Source: Sporothrix humicola (Eukaryota; Ascomycota; Sordariomycetes; Ophiostomatales; Ophiostomataceae). From it: a stretch of DNA of 64,000 bases. Position numbers and translations under genes: made by a program. Below are positions 22,365 to 32,080 of the stretch, piece by piece. The number at the start of each line of letters is the position of its first letter. The stretch's first letter is position 1. The notes beneath the pieces were generated by a model, which did no database searches, was not told the origin of the DNA, and saw only the letters and a program-made list of their open reading frames with translations. Location of the stretch: NCBI GenBank assembly GCA_021396245.1, contig WNYE01000033.1, positions 1 to 64,000 on the forward strand, read 5' to 3'.

Positions 22365-25300
22365 TCAGTGGTTGTTGTCATCGTCAATCGCGCCAATTTC
22401 ATCGTCGTCGTCAACGCCTTCATAACCATCGTTGTCATCGTCATCATCGCCTCCACCTGCACCAGCGCCATCCCCAACGTTGTCGTTATTGTCTTCAGCA
22501 GCATTTGCCTCATTGGCATCTTCCGGGCCTTCTTGACCGGCATCACCATCTGCAACCTCGTTGTTGTCCACAGCTTCAACACCATCAGCAGCTACCTGAG
22601 CGGGCTCCTCACTACCTTCACCAGCACCATCATCTTCCTCACCAACCTCCTCGCCCTCGTCGTGGATCTCCATCGTCTCCGGATCGTACTCGGGGTAATC
22701 TTCTTCGTCATCATCGGCTTCACCAGCTTCAGCATCAGCAGATCCAGCAGGTTCGACAGGCTCCGCAGGTTCTTCGTTCTCCACAACAGCATTAGTCTCG
22801 GCTGGGGCAGGCGAATTGCTGCTTTCACCAACTTCCGCAGTAGCAGCCGCCTCAGCATCAGGAACCTCCTCTTCATCAGGGGTGTTGTCTAGGTCCTCTT
22901 CGTCGGGGATGTTGTTGACGTCCTCATCACCTCCAGTGGCAACTTGGGCACCATCAACTTTGTCCTCGGGAATGTTGTCGAGGTCGTCTTCTGGGATGTT
23001 GTCCAGATCCTCACTGTTTTCATCTGGCACAGCATTGATGCCTTCAACGCCTCCTGCCTCGTGAGTTGGCTCGGCATTGATGCCACCAGTCTCAACTTCG
23101 TCGGGAATATTGGCAGGATCTTCTTCATCCGGGATATTGTTGAGATCGTCGTCGTCAGGCTGGACACCCGGTTGAGTGTCGTGCTGGGAGATGCTGTGGC
23201 CAACGCCACCATTTGTGCTCCCGTTTCCAGGCTCATCTTCATCCGGAATGTCGTTGGGGTCTTCCTCGTCAGGGATGTCGTTGGGGTCCTCCTCGTTGGC
23301 GGTTCCTCCTGGCTGAGAGTCATGCTGTGTGGCGTGTTCGCCGTGACCATTTCCGCTCTCATGGCCCATATCGTCCTCGTCTTGGACATTGTCAAGGTTC
23401 TCATGGTTGGGGTCGTGGCCGGGCTCATGATCTGGGTCAGTGTTGGGATTGTGTCCAGCCGGATCACTCCCAATCGTGTCGCTTCCAGCTGTGCCATGTT
23501 CAGTCGGATCGTTTGTGTTGGTTGGGCCACTCGAAGTACCGCCGCCCATGGTCGGGTTCACTGCAATGGTCGGGCCAGATACACCACCACCAGTGTGCCC
23601 ACCATGGCCGGCATCATTGCCGTACGCAACATCCCGAGTGCTGTCCATGGCAGTGTGGTTGTTGCCTTGGTTGTTATCATGTTGGCCAGGACCTGGGCTG
23701 GCACGACCGTCGCTGTCGTACCCACGGTCATGGTCACGGTCATGGTCACGATCATGGTCACGATCATTGCGATCATCATGACGGTTGCGATCGCCACGGT
23801 CATCACGGTCATTGTCATAACGGCCATTGTCATAACGGTCCTCCCGATCACGACTTGTGTCGCGGTTGTGGCTGTCATTCTGGCTCACACTGGACATGTC
23901 CCGAGTACCACATCCGCCAGTAGCTGTATTTGACGTCGACGTGCCTGTGTTGGTATTGTTGGAAGTCCCACCACCACTCTTGACAGTTGTGTGCGCCGGT
24001 GCCGAAGCCAGCGAGCTCAGCAGTGCACCTCCAAGTGTGGTATTGTTGGAGGCCGGGGTCGACACGGACCTTGTGCCTGTGGCCGCCGTCGTCGCTGTTT
24101 TCGTCGGATTAACCGCCTTGGACACGATCGATGCCGTCTTGTTGATCGACGACGTTGTCGACGACAGGTTCTTGGCAATGTTGGCCACGCTGGCGCCGAC
24201 ACTGGGAGTGGGTGCTGGCTTGACCGGAGCAGGTGCCTTTGCAGGGGCTTTGGCTGACGGAGCCGGTTTCGGGGCTGCCGCTACCTTAGGGGCTGTGGTC
24301 GTTGCCGGGGCTGAGCCAGGCTCCGCCGTCTTCTCAGCAGGCTTTGCCACGGGAGCAGGAGCTGGCTTGGCTTGAACGGGTGTGGCTGTAGTGATCGTGG
24401 TCGACGTGACTGCAGTGCCTGGCTTGAGTTCATGCGCATCTGTGGTTGCCGGGGCTGGCTTCGTGATGGCTGGTGTCGCTTTGACAGCTGCTGGCGCCGG
24501 CTTAGGAGTGGCTGCAGGGGCCGGAGCGGCTTTGGTTGCGGGGGCTGGCGTTGTCTTTGCAGCAGGTGTGATAACGGCAGGCTTCGATGCAGCAGCAGCC
24601 TTGTCGGCTGCTGCTTTGGCTGCTGCCGCTTTGGTTGCCGCTGTTTGGCGACCGCAAGTACAAGTCTCATTGACCGTGGCATTCACTGCACCAGAGACAG
24701 CAGCACTTTTGACAAGGCCGTCTTTGGGAGCATCCTTGACAGGCTCCTTTGCCGTTTCTTTGGGAGCTTCTTTAGGAGTCTCCTTTGCAGCGTCTGTCTT
24801 GGGGGGCGGAGCAGGTGGTGGAGCATAAACTACAGTGCTAGATGGAACAGCCTTGGATGCATTGTCCGGTTTGGTAGGCTCGGGTGCCTTTGTGGTATCT
24901 GCTGGCTTGCATGGATCTGCCTTTGCATCCTTCGGTTTAACAGCGTTGGCCTGTTCCGCTGCCTCTTTCTCTTTGGCCTCCTTGGCCTCCTTGGCCTCCT
25001 TGGCCTTGCATGCCGTGCAGGGTTCAGGCAGAATCTTGATGTCCGCAGTCGTGGTGGCAGCTTTGATGCTCGTCGCTGGCGCTGTCTTGGGCACCGCACC
25101 CTTCCCAAACAGGCTGTTGATCTTGGAGTACGACGACGCCAACTTGGTCGCCACATTCACCGCGCTGTCCGACGTTTGGCTGATCGTGTCGGCCGTCGAG
25201 GCCACCGACGACGCCTTGGGCAGGTGGAAGCCGAAGCGGGACTTTTTGGCTGGGGCGGGGGTAGGAGCTGGAGTCAGAGTCAGAGTTGGAGCCGGAGCTG

Positions 25301-26129
25301 CAGGTTTATTTGCCTCGGCCGAAGCGGCGGTAACAATCGTGGTCGGAGCTGGAGCAGTCTTGGGTGCAGCAGCCGGTGCAGTAGCTGGTGCAGCAGCCAC
25401 TGGAGTGGCCGTCTTGGCAGTGGGAGCAGAAGAAGGGGCAGTCGAAGGAGTAGCTGCCGGAGTAGCTGCCGGACTAGTAGTGGCCGGTGCCGTAGGAGTG
25501 GCAGGAGCGGTAGACGGCTTAGTAGCCAGAACTGTGATAGGGGCCGTGGCGGGATCCGTGGGGGGAACCGCCGTAGTCGTAACAGCCACAGCCGGCTTGG
25601 AAGCTTCAGCGACGGTAGTAGTAGCCGCAAGCTCTTCATTCTTGGGGGCCGCCACAGCAGGTGCAGGCACCTCCTTTGGAGAAGTGACTAGCGTGGCAGG
25701 AAGAGTAGGAACCGGCACAACGACGGGGGCAGTAGAAGCAGTTTTGTCGACAGCAGGAGCTGTGGCCTTTTCCACAGGAGCAGGCGTATCAGGTGGGCTT
25801 GGAAGGGCCGTTACAGAAACCGTAGGCGCCTCCTTTGATTCGGCTTTCACAGAAATGGGAGTCACCGTAGTACCAGCCGGCTTTGCTGCCACCGCTGGCT
25901 TCGTAGGAACAGCATCCTTCCCTCCATTGGGCAAGTTATCGATACGCCGCTTGCGCCGGATGGGCTTGCCGTCCTTGTCGTCTGTCGTGTAGACCTCGAA
26001 TGTGGCCGTGGTGCCGTCGGGGAGCTTGCTTGTGAGGACTTTGATATCTCGTTTGTTGACAACAGGCGCTGGTTCTGTAATGATCGGTGCCACCGGTTTG
26101 GTAGCCGGAGCTGTGGCAGCTGTCGACAT
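22365..26129 (-). CDS. Large intrinsically disordered Ala/Pro/Thr-rich protein with acidic repeat C-terminus
   Basis: Single open frame, 1254 aa from the ATG at 26129 (an ATG at 26153 would add 8). I recognise no catalytic domain. The first 70 residues are the most protein-like: VNKRDIKVLTSKLPDGTTATF, then a basic KPIRRKRR at 55-62 that could be a nuclear signal. Hundreds of Ala/Pro/Thr/Lys residues follow with scattered islands: RFGFHLPKASS, a heptad-like KINSLFG region, a CTAC motif before an AKE repeat, and a CTC motif. Then comes a DR/DH-rich block (RDHDRDHDRDHD) and, in the last third, about nine NIPDEED-type repeats. An Asp/Glu-rich end closes the protein. Composition suggests a scaffold or a nuclear/chromatin-associated protein; this is inference. 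The long open frame without frameshifts argues that it is real. Confidence 0.75.
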   Translation of the reverse strand: MSTAATAPATKPVAPIITEPAPVVNKRDIKVLTSKLPDGTTATFEVYTTDDKDGKPIRRKRRIDNLPNGGKDAVPTKPAVAAKPAGTTVTPISVKAESKEAPTVSVTALPSPPDTPAPVEKATAPAVDKTASTAPVVVPVPTLPATLVTSPKEVPAPAVAAPKNEELAATTTVAEASKPAVAVTTTAVPPTDPATAPITVLATKPSTAPATPTAPATTSPAATPAATPSTAPSSAPTAKTATPVAAAPATAPAAAPKTAPAPTTIVTAASAEANKPAAPAPTLTLTPAPTPAPAKKSRFGFHLPKASSVASTADTISQTSDSAVNVATKLASSYSKINSLFGKGAVPKTAPATSIKAATTTADIKILPEPCTACKAKEAKEAKEAKEKEAAEQANAVKPKDAKADPCKPADTTKAPEPTKPDNASKAVPSSTVVYAPPPAPPPKTDAAKETPKEAPKETAKEPVKDAPKDGLVKSAAVSGAVNATVNETCTCGRQTAATKAAAAKAAADKAAAASKPAVITPAAKTTPAPATKAAPAPAATPKPAPAAVKATPAITKPAPATTDAHELKPGTAVTSTTITTATPVQAKPAPAPVAKPAEKTAEPGSAPATTTAPKVAAAPKPAPSAKAPAKAPAPVKPAPTPSVGASVANIAKNLSSTTSSINKTASIVSKAVNPTKTATTAATGTRSVSTPASNNTTLGGALLSSLASAPAHTTVKSGGGTSNNTNTGTSTSNTATGGCGTRDMSSVSQNDSHNRDTSRDREDRYDNGRYDNDRDDRGDRNRHDDRNDRDHDRDHDRDHDRGYDSDGRASPGPGQHDNNQGNNHTAMDSTRDVAYGNDAGHGGHTGGGVSGPTIAVNPTMGGGTSSGPTNTNDPTEHGTAGSDTIGSDPAGHNPNTDPDHEPGHDPNHENLDNVQDEDDMGHESGNGHGEHATQHDSQPGGTANEEDPNDIPDEEDPNDIPDEDEPGNGSTNGGVGHSISQHDTQPGVQPDDDDLNNIPDEEDPANIPDEVETGGINAEPTHEAGGVEGINAVPDENSEDLDNIPEDDLDNIPEDKVDGAQVATGGDEDVNNIPDEEDLDNTPDEEEVPDAEAAATAEVGESSNSPAPAETNAVVENEEPAEPVEPAGSADAEAGEADDDEEDYPEYDPETMEIHDEGEEVGEEDDGAGEGSEEPAQVAADGVEAVDNNEVADGDAGQEGPEDANEANAAEDNNDNVGDGAGAGGGDDDDDNDGYEGVDDDDEIGAIDDDNNH
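22884..23290 (-). repeat. NIPDEED-type acidic peptide repeats, about nine copies
   Basis: Within the large disordered protein the motif (N/D)(I/V/T)P(D/E)(E/D) recurs as NDIPDEEDP, NDIPDEDEP, NNIPDEEDP, ANIPDEVE, NAVPDENS, DNIPEDD, DNIPEDK, NNIPDEED and DNTPDEEE, with variable spacers. The core IPDE is conserved while flanks drift. Confidence 0.75.
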
Positions 26130-27489
26130 GTTGATGTCGAGTCTCAACAGCAAATCTTGGCAAAAGCTTGTCGTGCCAAGAGATGGCCAAGACCTGTCAA
26201 CAACAGAAGAGTTTCGACAACGTCAATTTAGAATCAAAAGAACAATGATAAACAGTAAAAAAAGATCCAGATGGTCACTAGGATAATGTGCTAGAGCTAT
26301 GAATAGCAAAGAAAATCAAGCATTCTCAATCCAAGCAAGATACGGCGCCAAGGAGGTACATATACCCTTCGACAATCAACACAGGCATATCTTGTTTGAT
26401 CTTTTCCGCTTCTCTCTTTGCTTTTCATCTTTTGACCCTCCATCTGACGTGAGGCTCTGTTGGGAAACATGTTTCGACCCTCCATGCTCTTTCCCACATA
26501 GAATTGAAAAGATACGAGATACTTCTCAAGACCAACATCATATGAGATTTTGTCGTGGCGATGCTGTGTACCTGGTGAATGGTGGCTGCACTTGCTGCAT
26601 GGCGAAATATTGAATTTCCCATCACACGTCGAGATAGGGCTGGCTGGGTGGTCCCGTGGCTTCCAATGAGAAGCTCCAGATACAACCAATACATGGACGG
26701 AGTACTCAACTCGTCGTAGCGGATACAACAGAAAAGCGCCACACACAGTCAATATTGTGTGCACTCAGTATCTTAATCGGCAAGATAGGAAGCGTATGGA
26801 TTTGAATGAGGGAACAAACAAAATAGCTTGGGATATGCTGCAATTATGTTCTGGTGATCGTGTTGAAGTGTAGCCGTGCGCCTGCGTTTCAGCTTGACAT
26901 CTAGACCTTCGCCGTCCTAGGGCTGCATGCAACCCAAACTTTGTCCCATCTGGAAGCAAAAAGCTTAATCACGATATTGCTTCCATATTTGGAGTATCTT
27001 TTCACGAATGGGCTTCGTATATTGGCACCTCCCTGCAACCCCTCTTTCTCACTCGCTGTTAACCGCTGACGCCCTTTTATGCTTTCATGCTTTCATGCCT
27101 TCATGATAACAGTGTGCCGAACAGAGCCTCCTAATCTGCACCGTTGTCATAAGAATGGGGTTTAGAAACGACTTCCCCGGCGTGGCCGAGCTGCGTATTA
27201 GAAAATCAAGACCAGCCGGAGCATATGTTGCGAAGACCAATAAGATGTTCAATGACAGACCACATTGGGCCATCTCAGCCCGCCACATATTTCTCAGTTC
27301 TCAGCCCTATGACTTTGACCCCATGTCTTGAGGATGGGCCGTGTGGTGAGTTGTTATATGCAAAATGCCAAATAAATTCAAATGGGTATCTCAAAAAATG
27401 CCATGAACTCCACATCTGACGGTGTGTTATCTTCCAAGCAAAATATTCAAAATATTCGGAGGTGCTTCCCTCATGGAACGGAAGAAGTA
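26130..27489. other. Intergenic spacer
   Basis: No credible gene. A short CATGCTTT-type tandem (TTTCATGC repeated) sits at about 27077-27105. The reverse frames at 26297-26764 and 27085-27288 lack protein character. Confidence 0.55.
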
Positions 27490-27990
27490 TCAGTCAAAAT
27501 GGCTGGCCACGTGGTGTGAAACTGCGGCCTCGTCGCCCTCGAAATCACCGCATACCGGGCATGTCGTGGTAGCTGCCGGAGCTGCTTCTGTTGATGGCGA
27601 ATCTGTCGTATCTGCCCGGTTCCCGCCTCGCCGTTTCTGCTGCTTCTTGGCTGGCCGGATGTATGCGTCGAGTCCGATCTGTTCTTGTGGAGCTTCCTCG
27701 TTGTCGGCCGAGTTGAACGCAGACGCTGCCGATACGTATGCCGATGATACTGTTCCCGACAGAGCTCCAGCTCCTTCTGTCGCCATGGTCTGCACTCGGC
27801 CGACGCGGCCATCGCTGAGCCGCACCTTGATCCCCCGCGGGTGGTTGCCGCGTGTCAGGACATTCTGGACGGTGCCCTGGACAGTCCGGCCGGTCGGCTG
27901 GTCCTGTTTGAGGACGATGTTGACGTAGGCGCCGGGGACGACCTGCGAGAAATTCGGGACGGATCTGAAGGCCATCGGTCGTGGTGGCAT
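27490..27990 (-). CDS. YwbE/DUF2196-domain protein with C-terminal zinc finger
   Basis: Single exon, 166 aa. Residues about 16-68 match the conserved YwbE (DUF2196) pattern: VVPGAYVNIVLKQDQPTGR, then VQGTVQNVLTRGNHPRGIKV and DGRVGRVQ. This small beta-rich, KOW-like module occurs from bacteria to fungi. The C-terminus has CPVCGDFEGDEAAVSHHVASHF, with Cys144/147 and His159-160/164 spaced as a single C2H2-type finger. A Lys/Arg patch (KKQQKRRGG, 115-123) precedes it. The role is unknown; a nucleic-acid or ribosome-associated function is plausible from the fold and basic patch. The first ATG (MPPRPMAF) is used, and the ATG five codons later is an alternative. It resembles the UPF0590 proteins of fission yeast. 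Confidence 0.85.
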   Translation of the reverse strand: MPPRPMAFRSVPNFSQVVPGAYVNIVLKQDQPTGRTVQGTVQNVLTRGNHPRGIKVRLSDGRVGRVQTMATEGAGALSGTVSSAYVSAASAFNSADNEEAPQEQIGLDAYIRPAKKQQKRRGGNRADTTDSPSTEAAPAATTTCPVCGDFEGDEAAVSHHVASHFD

Positions 27991-28646
27991 GAGCAGTGTG
28001 TGCCTCTTGAGGTCTATTGTCTTTTGTCTTTCGTCTTCCGTGAGCCTTTTCTGGCCAGCATCTGCAGTTTGCTTGACGTAACGATTTGTCGTTCGTGGTC
28101 CGGAGTGGAGTCGAAAGAAGTTTTTTGTTGACTTCTAGAATAAAGCCGAGCTTGCCAGCATCCACTGTTTGAAGTTTGAAGTTTAGTCAAGTCGCTCCAC
28201 TGTCACAAAAGCTCCTCGTAAAATCGCCGTGAGCGCCTGCCCAATCCGGGTTTGCGCCATTGGTCGCCCGCCTGTAGTGGGCTTTTCTTCAGTTTTTACT
28301 GGATACAGTGGCGGCTGTCAGTGGACCACAGCGCTTTTAGTGGAAAACAAAGTGCTCAAACCAAACATCCGCAGGGCGCTGACCATTCACCTTTTTCTTT
28401 TTGACAGAAAGAGCCAAGCCTACCAGTCACACAAAAGGTGATGTGATGGCGGGGTAGGTTTTGCACGGCGAATGACGGCTTGCAGCGGGACAGCCAACAG
28501 GTCGTTATATATGCGTCTCGCGTGCCTTGATTGTGCCTGTCTGTTCCTGCCTGTTCTTTGCTGTCACTCGCCCTTTCCTTGTCATCCCTCCCTCCCAATT
28601 CAGTCTTACTATTCGCGGCATTGGTGCCTGCCTACTGTAAATCGGA
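27991..28646. other. Divergent promoter region
   Basis: It separates the YwbE-domain gene (reverse) from DUG1 (forward). It carries a TATATAT at 28506-28512. No ORF is supported. Confidence 0.55.
28506..28512 (+). promoter_or_regulatory. TATA box upstream of DUG1
   Basis: TATATAT lies 135-141 bp upstream of the first in-frame ATG (28647) but about 460 bp upstream of the canonical start (28971). Its placement implies that the transcript includes the upstream ATG. Confidence 0.4.
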
Positions 28647-28970
28647 ATGCCCCGCCCGGCTTGCTCGCTCGCCTCGCTCCTGCCACCTTCCCGATCGATT
28701 CACTCGCACCTTCCCTATCGGTTGACCCAGCCCCGGTTGCCGTTTCCACCGCGCCGTCTCTTTGTATCTAGCTCTTTCCACGTGAAGTCTTTCTCGTCAT
28801 CTCCCACGATTCCAAACTCTCCCTCCAACAACAACAAAACTTTCATCTCGACACAATCTCCCTTATCTCAAGCCAACTCGCTTTCTACCCACAACCTCCG
28901 CCTCCACTCACAACACCCCCGCACCTACCTTACCGACGCCGTTCGTGCCCACCAAGCCCGCAAAGTCACC
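28647..28970 (+). other. In-frame N-terminal extension of DUG1, possible mitochondrial leader
   Basis: Between the ATG at 28647 and the canonical ATG there are 108 in-frame codons with no stop. The stretch has many Arg/Ser/Pro/Leu residues (RRLFVSS, SRSIHSH) and no Asp or Glu for about the first 95 residues, as in matrix-targeting presequences. It may equally be a pyrimidine-rich leader that is open by composition. Confidence 0.35.
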
Positions 28971-30401
28971 ATGGCGCCCCAGCTCGACGGCTTCTTCAAG
29001 CAGGTCGACGACCTGTCCGGCCACTTTATCGACCGCCTCGCCAAGGCCGTGGCCATCCCCTCGGTCTCGTCCGACGCCGCCCGCCGCCCGGATGTCGTCC
29101 GCATGGCCCACTTTTTGGAGAGCGAGCTCAAGGCCCTGGGCGCCGAGGTCGAGCTGCGCCCGCTCGGCAAGCAGCCCGACAACCCGAGCCTGGACCTGCC
29201 GCCCGTCGTGCTCGCCCGCTACGGCCGCGACACCGCCAAGCGCACCATTCTGGTGTACGGCCACTACGACGTGCAGCCGGCCGAGAAGACGGACGGCTGG
29301 AACACGGAGCCGTTTGAGCTGACGGTGGGCGAGGACGGCCGCATGCTGGGCCGCGGCTCGACGGACGACAAGGGCCCTGTGCTGGGCTGGCTGAATGCCA
29401 TTGAGGCCCACCAAAAGGCCGGCGTCGACTTCCCCGTGAACCTGCTGATGTGCTTCGAGGGCATGGAGGAGTACGGCTCCGAGGGCCTGGACGAGCTGAT
29501 CGAGGCCGAGGCCAAGAACTTTTTCAAGGACGCCGAGGCCGTTTGTATCTCGGACAACTACTGGCTCGGCACCGAGAAGCCGTGCCTGACTTATGGTTTG
29601 CGCGGCTGCAACTACTACGCCATCGAGGTGTCGGGCCCCGGCCAGGACCTGCACAGCGGCGTGTTCGGCGGCACCGCGCAGGAGCCCATGACGGACCTGT
29701 CGCGCGTGCTGGCGACGCTCGTCGACACCAACGGCGTGATCCAGATCCCGGGCATCAAGGAGCAGGTCGCGCCCGTCACGGCCGACGAGGAGTCGCTGTA
29801 CGACAACATTTCGTTCACCATGGAGACGCTGCACGAGTCGCTCGGCAGCAAGACCACGGTGTTTGAGGACAAGAAGTCGACCCTCATGGCCCGCTGGCGC
29901 TACCCGTCGCTGTCCATCCACGGCGTCGAGGGCGCCTTCTCCGCCCCAGGTGCCAAGACGGTCATCCCCGCCAAGGTCATTGGCAAGTTCTCGATTCGCA
30001 CCGTGCCCAACATGGAGATTGACAAGACCAACGAGCTCGTGTTCAAGTACGTCCGCGAGCAGTTTGCCAAGCTCGGCAGCAAGAACACCGTCAATGTCAG
30101 CGCCCTGCACACCGGCAACTGGTGGGTTGCCAGCCCCAAGCACTGGAACTTCTCGGCCGCCGCCAAGGCCGTCGAGCGCGTCTGGGGCGTCGAGCCCGAC
30201 TTTACGCGCGAGGGCGGCAGCATTCCGGTGACCCTGACGTTTGAGCAGGCCACCGGCAAGAACGTGCTGCTGCTGCCGATGGGCAGCTCGACGGACGGCG
30301 CACACTCGATCAACGAGAAGCTGGACAAGCGCAACTACATTGAGGGCATCAAGCTGCTGGGCGCCTACCTGCACTACGTTGCCGTCGAGCCGACGGTGTA
30401 G
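28971..30401 (+). CDS. DUG1: Cys-Gly metallodipeptidase (M20 family, Dug1/CNDP2 type)
   Basis: 476 aa from the ATG at 28971, close to yeast Dug1 (481). The enzyme cleaves Cys-Gly released from glutathione and other dipeptides, in the cytosol, using two metal ions. Visible family features from this start are VYGHYDVQP (His98, Asp100), GRGSTDDKGP (bridging Asp132) and CFEGMEEYGSEG (general base Glu166, ligand Glu167). Further on are the dimerisation-domain HSGVFGG and the C-terminal GGSIPVTLTFEQ and DGAHSINEK with the last His ligand. The start is chosen because MAPQLDGFF matches the family N-terminus and has an excellent CACCATGG context. The frame is open upstream to another ATG at 28647 (108 extra residues, basic and Ser-rich), which may give a second isoform. 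Convergent with the Yippee gene. Confidence 0.95.
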   Translation: MAPQLDGFFKQVDDLSGHFIDRLAKAVAIPSVSSDAARRPDVVRMAHFLESELKALGAEVELRPLGKQPDNPSLDLPPVVLARYGRDTAKRTILVYGHYDVQPAEKTDGWNTEPFELTVGEDGRMLGRGSTDDKGPVLGWLNAIEAHQKAGVDFPVNLLMCFEGMEEYGSEGLDELIEAEAKNFFKDAEAVCISDNYWLGTEKPCLTYGLRGCNYYAIEVSGPGQDLHSGVFGGTAQEPMTDLSRVLATLVDTNGVIQIPGIKEQVAPVTADEESLYDNISFTMETLHESLGSKTTVFEDKKSTLMARWRYPSLSIHGVEGAFSAPGAKTVIPAKVIGKFSIRTVPNMEIDKTNELVFKYVREQFAKLGSKNTVNVSALHTGNWWVASPKHWNFSAAAKAVERVWGVEPDFTREGGSIPVTLTFEQATGKNVLLLPMGSSTDGAHSINEKLDKRNYIEGIKLLGAYLHYVAVEPTV

Positions 30402-30649
30402 ACGAGGAATGACAGAAGCATATTGTCGTTTGTTTGCTTGAAATTGAATCATGTTCTTAACCATTGAAACTATCAGTTTAATAAATATATGCATTGACAA
30501 CATCATCTTTCAAGTAGTCAAATTGTGAACTGAATATGCTATGGGTGGGTATCGGGGTATTAATGTAAAAGAAAGCAACGCAGAAAGAAAGTCTACCAGA
30601 GCAAAAGGCACCAATTCGTCTCATCTTGGAACCACGGCCACCACGCTTC

Positions 30650-32080
30650 TCACTTCCCATAGTTCCTTATAAAAGCAGCGGCCCGTTTCGCGGCCCGCCG
30701 GCGTGCCACGACCGCAGGGTCCCACGTGCCCAGGAAAATGTCCTCGCACTCGTCCTCGTCGTCCGAGTCAAACTCGATGCGGCCGTTGTCGTCATGGCGG
30801 CCCTTGAAATCATCCTTGAGGCCAAAACCACCGTCCTCGCCGTTGTGCAGCAGCTGGTACCGGGCCATGAGCTGGCGGGTGGCGCCCAGCGGGTCGTTGA
30901 CCGGCGAGGGGCCAGACTGTCCGTCGATCTTAACGGCGCTCTCGTCGTTGACGTTATCGCGCGTGGAGACCACATCCTCCCAGTGGTGGTGCGTCGCGAT
31001 CCGGTTGATTTCCAGGATAAACTTGCCCACTTTGTACTTTTGCGCCGGGTCGCTGGCGTCGACGTACTTCCAGCCGACCTTGGTGCCGCAGACGGCGCAG
31101 CTAATGTCGGCGACGACGTGCGCGCCGGTCACAAGCCGCCGGTTCTCGGGTCGCCCAATGCTAATATTGGGCAGGTCGCGGGCGCCGCCAGGGCGGTACC
31201 GCCTGACCTTGATTGGCCGCGGCCGGCTGTTGCCTTGGCTGTTACCCTCCCCGTTTCCATTTCCGTCAACGTCGTCCTCGCTGTCGCTCGTCTCGACAAA
31301 GCTGATCTGCGACTCGTCCCACGGGTCGTCGGCGTCGGCGTGTCCGACTTCGGGCGCAAAGAGGTGGTTAGCGGATGTGGCGGGCGCCGAGACCAAGTAG
31401 GCACGGCCGTGCCGCCCCGTAAACCCCTTGGAGACGATTTGCGACGCAAAGCCAAAATCGGCCGAGCAGCGCTGGCACCGCAGAGTCGTGGGGAAGACGC
31501 GCTCGAGGCGGCGGGTAGGAGGAGAAGGTGTCGCTGGTGGAGATGTGCGTGTCGGCGTGTTAGTCTCCACTTGTGGGGCTGGCTTGTACATGTACGGTTC
31601 GAGAGTTTCGATTGTTTCGACAGCCTCAGTCTCGCCAGCGATGACAGCCTCCCCGATCTCGCCAAGCTGGTTGCTCTCTTCAAACTCGGCAAAGGTGGGC
31701 TGCTGGTAGTCGATCGTGTCGAAAATGGGAAACGGCGTGGCAATGGGTGTACCGGAGAGGCTCTGAGGTGAGTTGGGGAAATCAGTTTCGGAGGTGGGAG
31801 AAGTCGACAGAGATGTGGAGAGTGATGGGGCTGTCGCCTGACTTCCTGTTGATGTGACGGTTGTTGTGGTCGCGGCCGATGCTGTCGACGAAGCCGAGGC
31901 AACGCTGAAGCGGTGGGAGTCTACTGGAGGTGTCTGTCCATATCGATGCGGAATCACAGGCTCTGGTCCTTCCGGTTCCGTGTCGGACACTTTCTTGTTC
32001 CAGCCCAAGTTGGGGAAGGACGGCAGGAGGTATGTCGCGTAGGGCCGAGGCTGTATATCGTATCTTTTTCGGCGGAACAT
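30650..32080 (-). CDS. Yippee-domain zinc protein with long N-terminal extension (Moh1-like)
   Basis: Single exon, 476 aa, whereas classic Yippee proteins are about 110-140 aa. The domain begins at LRCQRCSADFGFASQIVSKGF (Cys202/205) and continues GRHGRAYLV. It is then interrupted by about 60 acidic and basic residues (about 245-305). It resumes at ISIGRPENRRLVTGAHVVADI, CAVCGTKVGWKY (Cys328/331) and QKYKVGKFILEINRI. The four Cys would bind one zinc. Residues 1-195 are Ser/Thr/Pro-rich and disordered. The C-terminus has an acidic DSDDEDECEDIF stretch and a basic end. Yippee proteins are substrate-binding or adaptor folds related to cereblon and Mis18. The fungal role is unclear; yeast Moh1 is linked to stationary phase. 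Convergent with DUG1. Confidence 0.88.
   Translation of the reverse strand: MFRRKRYDIQPRPYATYLLPSFPNLGWNKKVSDTEPEGPEPVIPHRYGQTPPVDSHRFSVASASSTASAATTTTVTSTGSQATAPSLSTSLSTSPTSETDFPNSPQSLSGTPIATPFPIFDTIDYQQPTFAEFEESNQLGEIGEAVIAGETEAVETIETLEPYMYKPAPQVETNTPTRTSPPATPSPPTRRLERVFPTTLRCQRCSADFGFASQIVSKGFTGRHGRAYLVSAPATSANHLFAPEVGHADADDPWDESQISFVETSDSEDDVDGNGNGEGNSQGNSRPRPIKVRRYRPGGARDLPNISIGRPENRRLVTGAHVVADISCAVCGTKVGWKYVDASDPAQKYKVGKFILEINRIATHHHWEDVVSTRDNVNDESAVKIDGQSGPSPVNDPLGATRQLMARYQLLHNGEDGGFGLKDDFKGRHDDNGRIEFDSDDEDECEDIFLGTWDPAVVARRRAAKRAAAFIRNYGK

Noticed and set aside
22944..25992. Several long forward frames (up to 439 codons), some with hydrophobic Val/Ile-rich character
   Set aside because: Antisense of the large disordered protein; Asp/Asn codons read backward give Val/Ile, and Ala/Pro repeats read as Arg/Ser/Gly.
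28908..30506. 532-codon open frame on the reverse strand
   Set aside because: It is the antisense mirror of DUG1, kept open by strong GC bias at codon third positions; it has no domain character.
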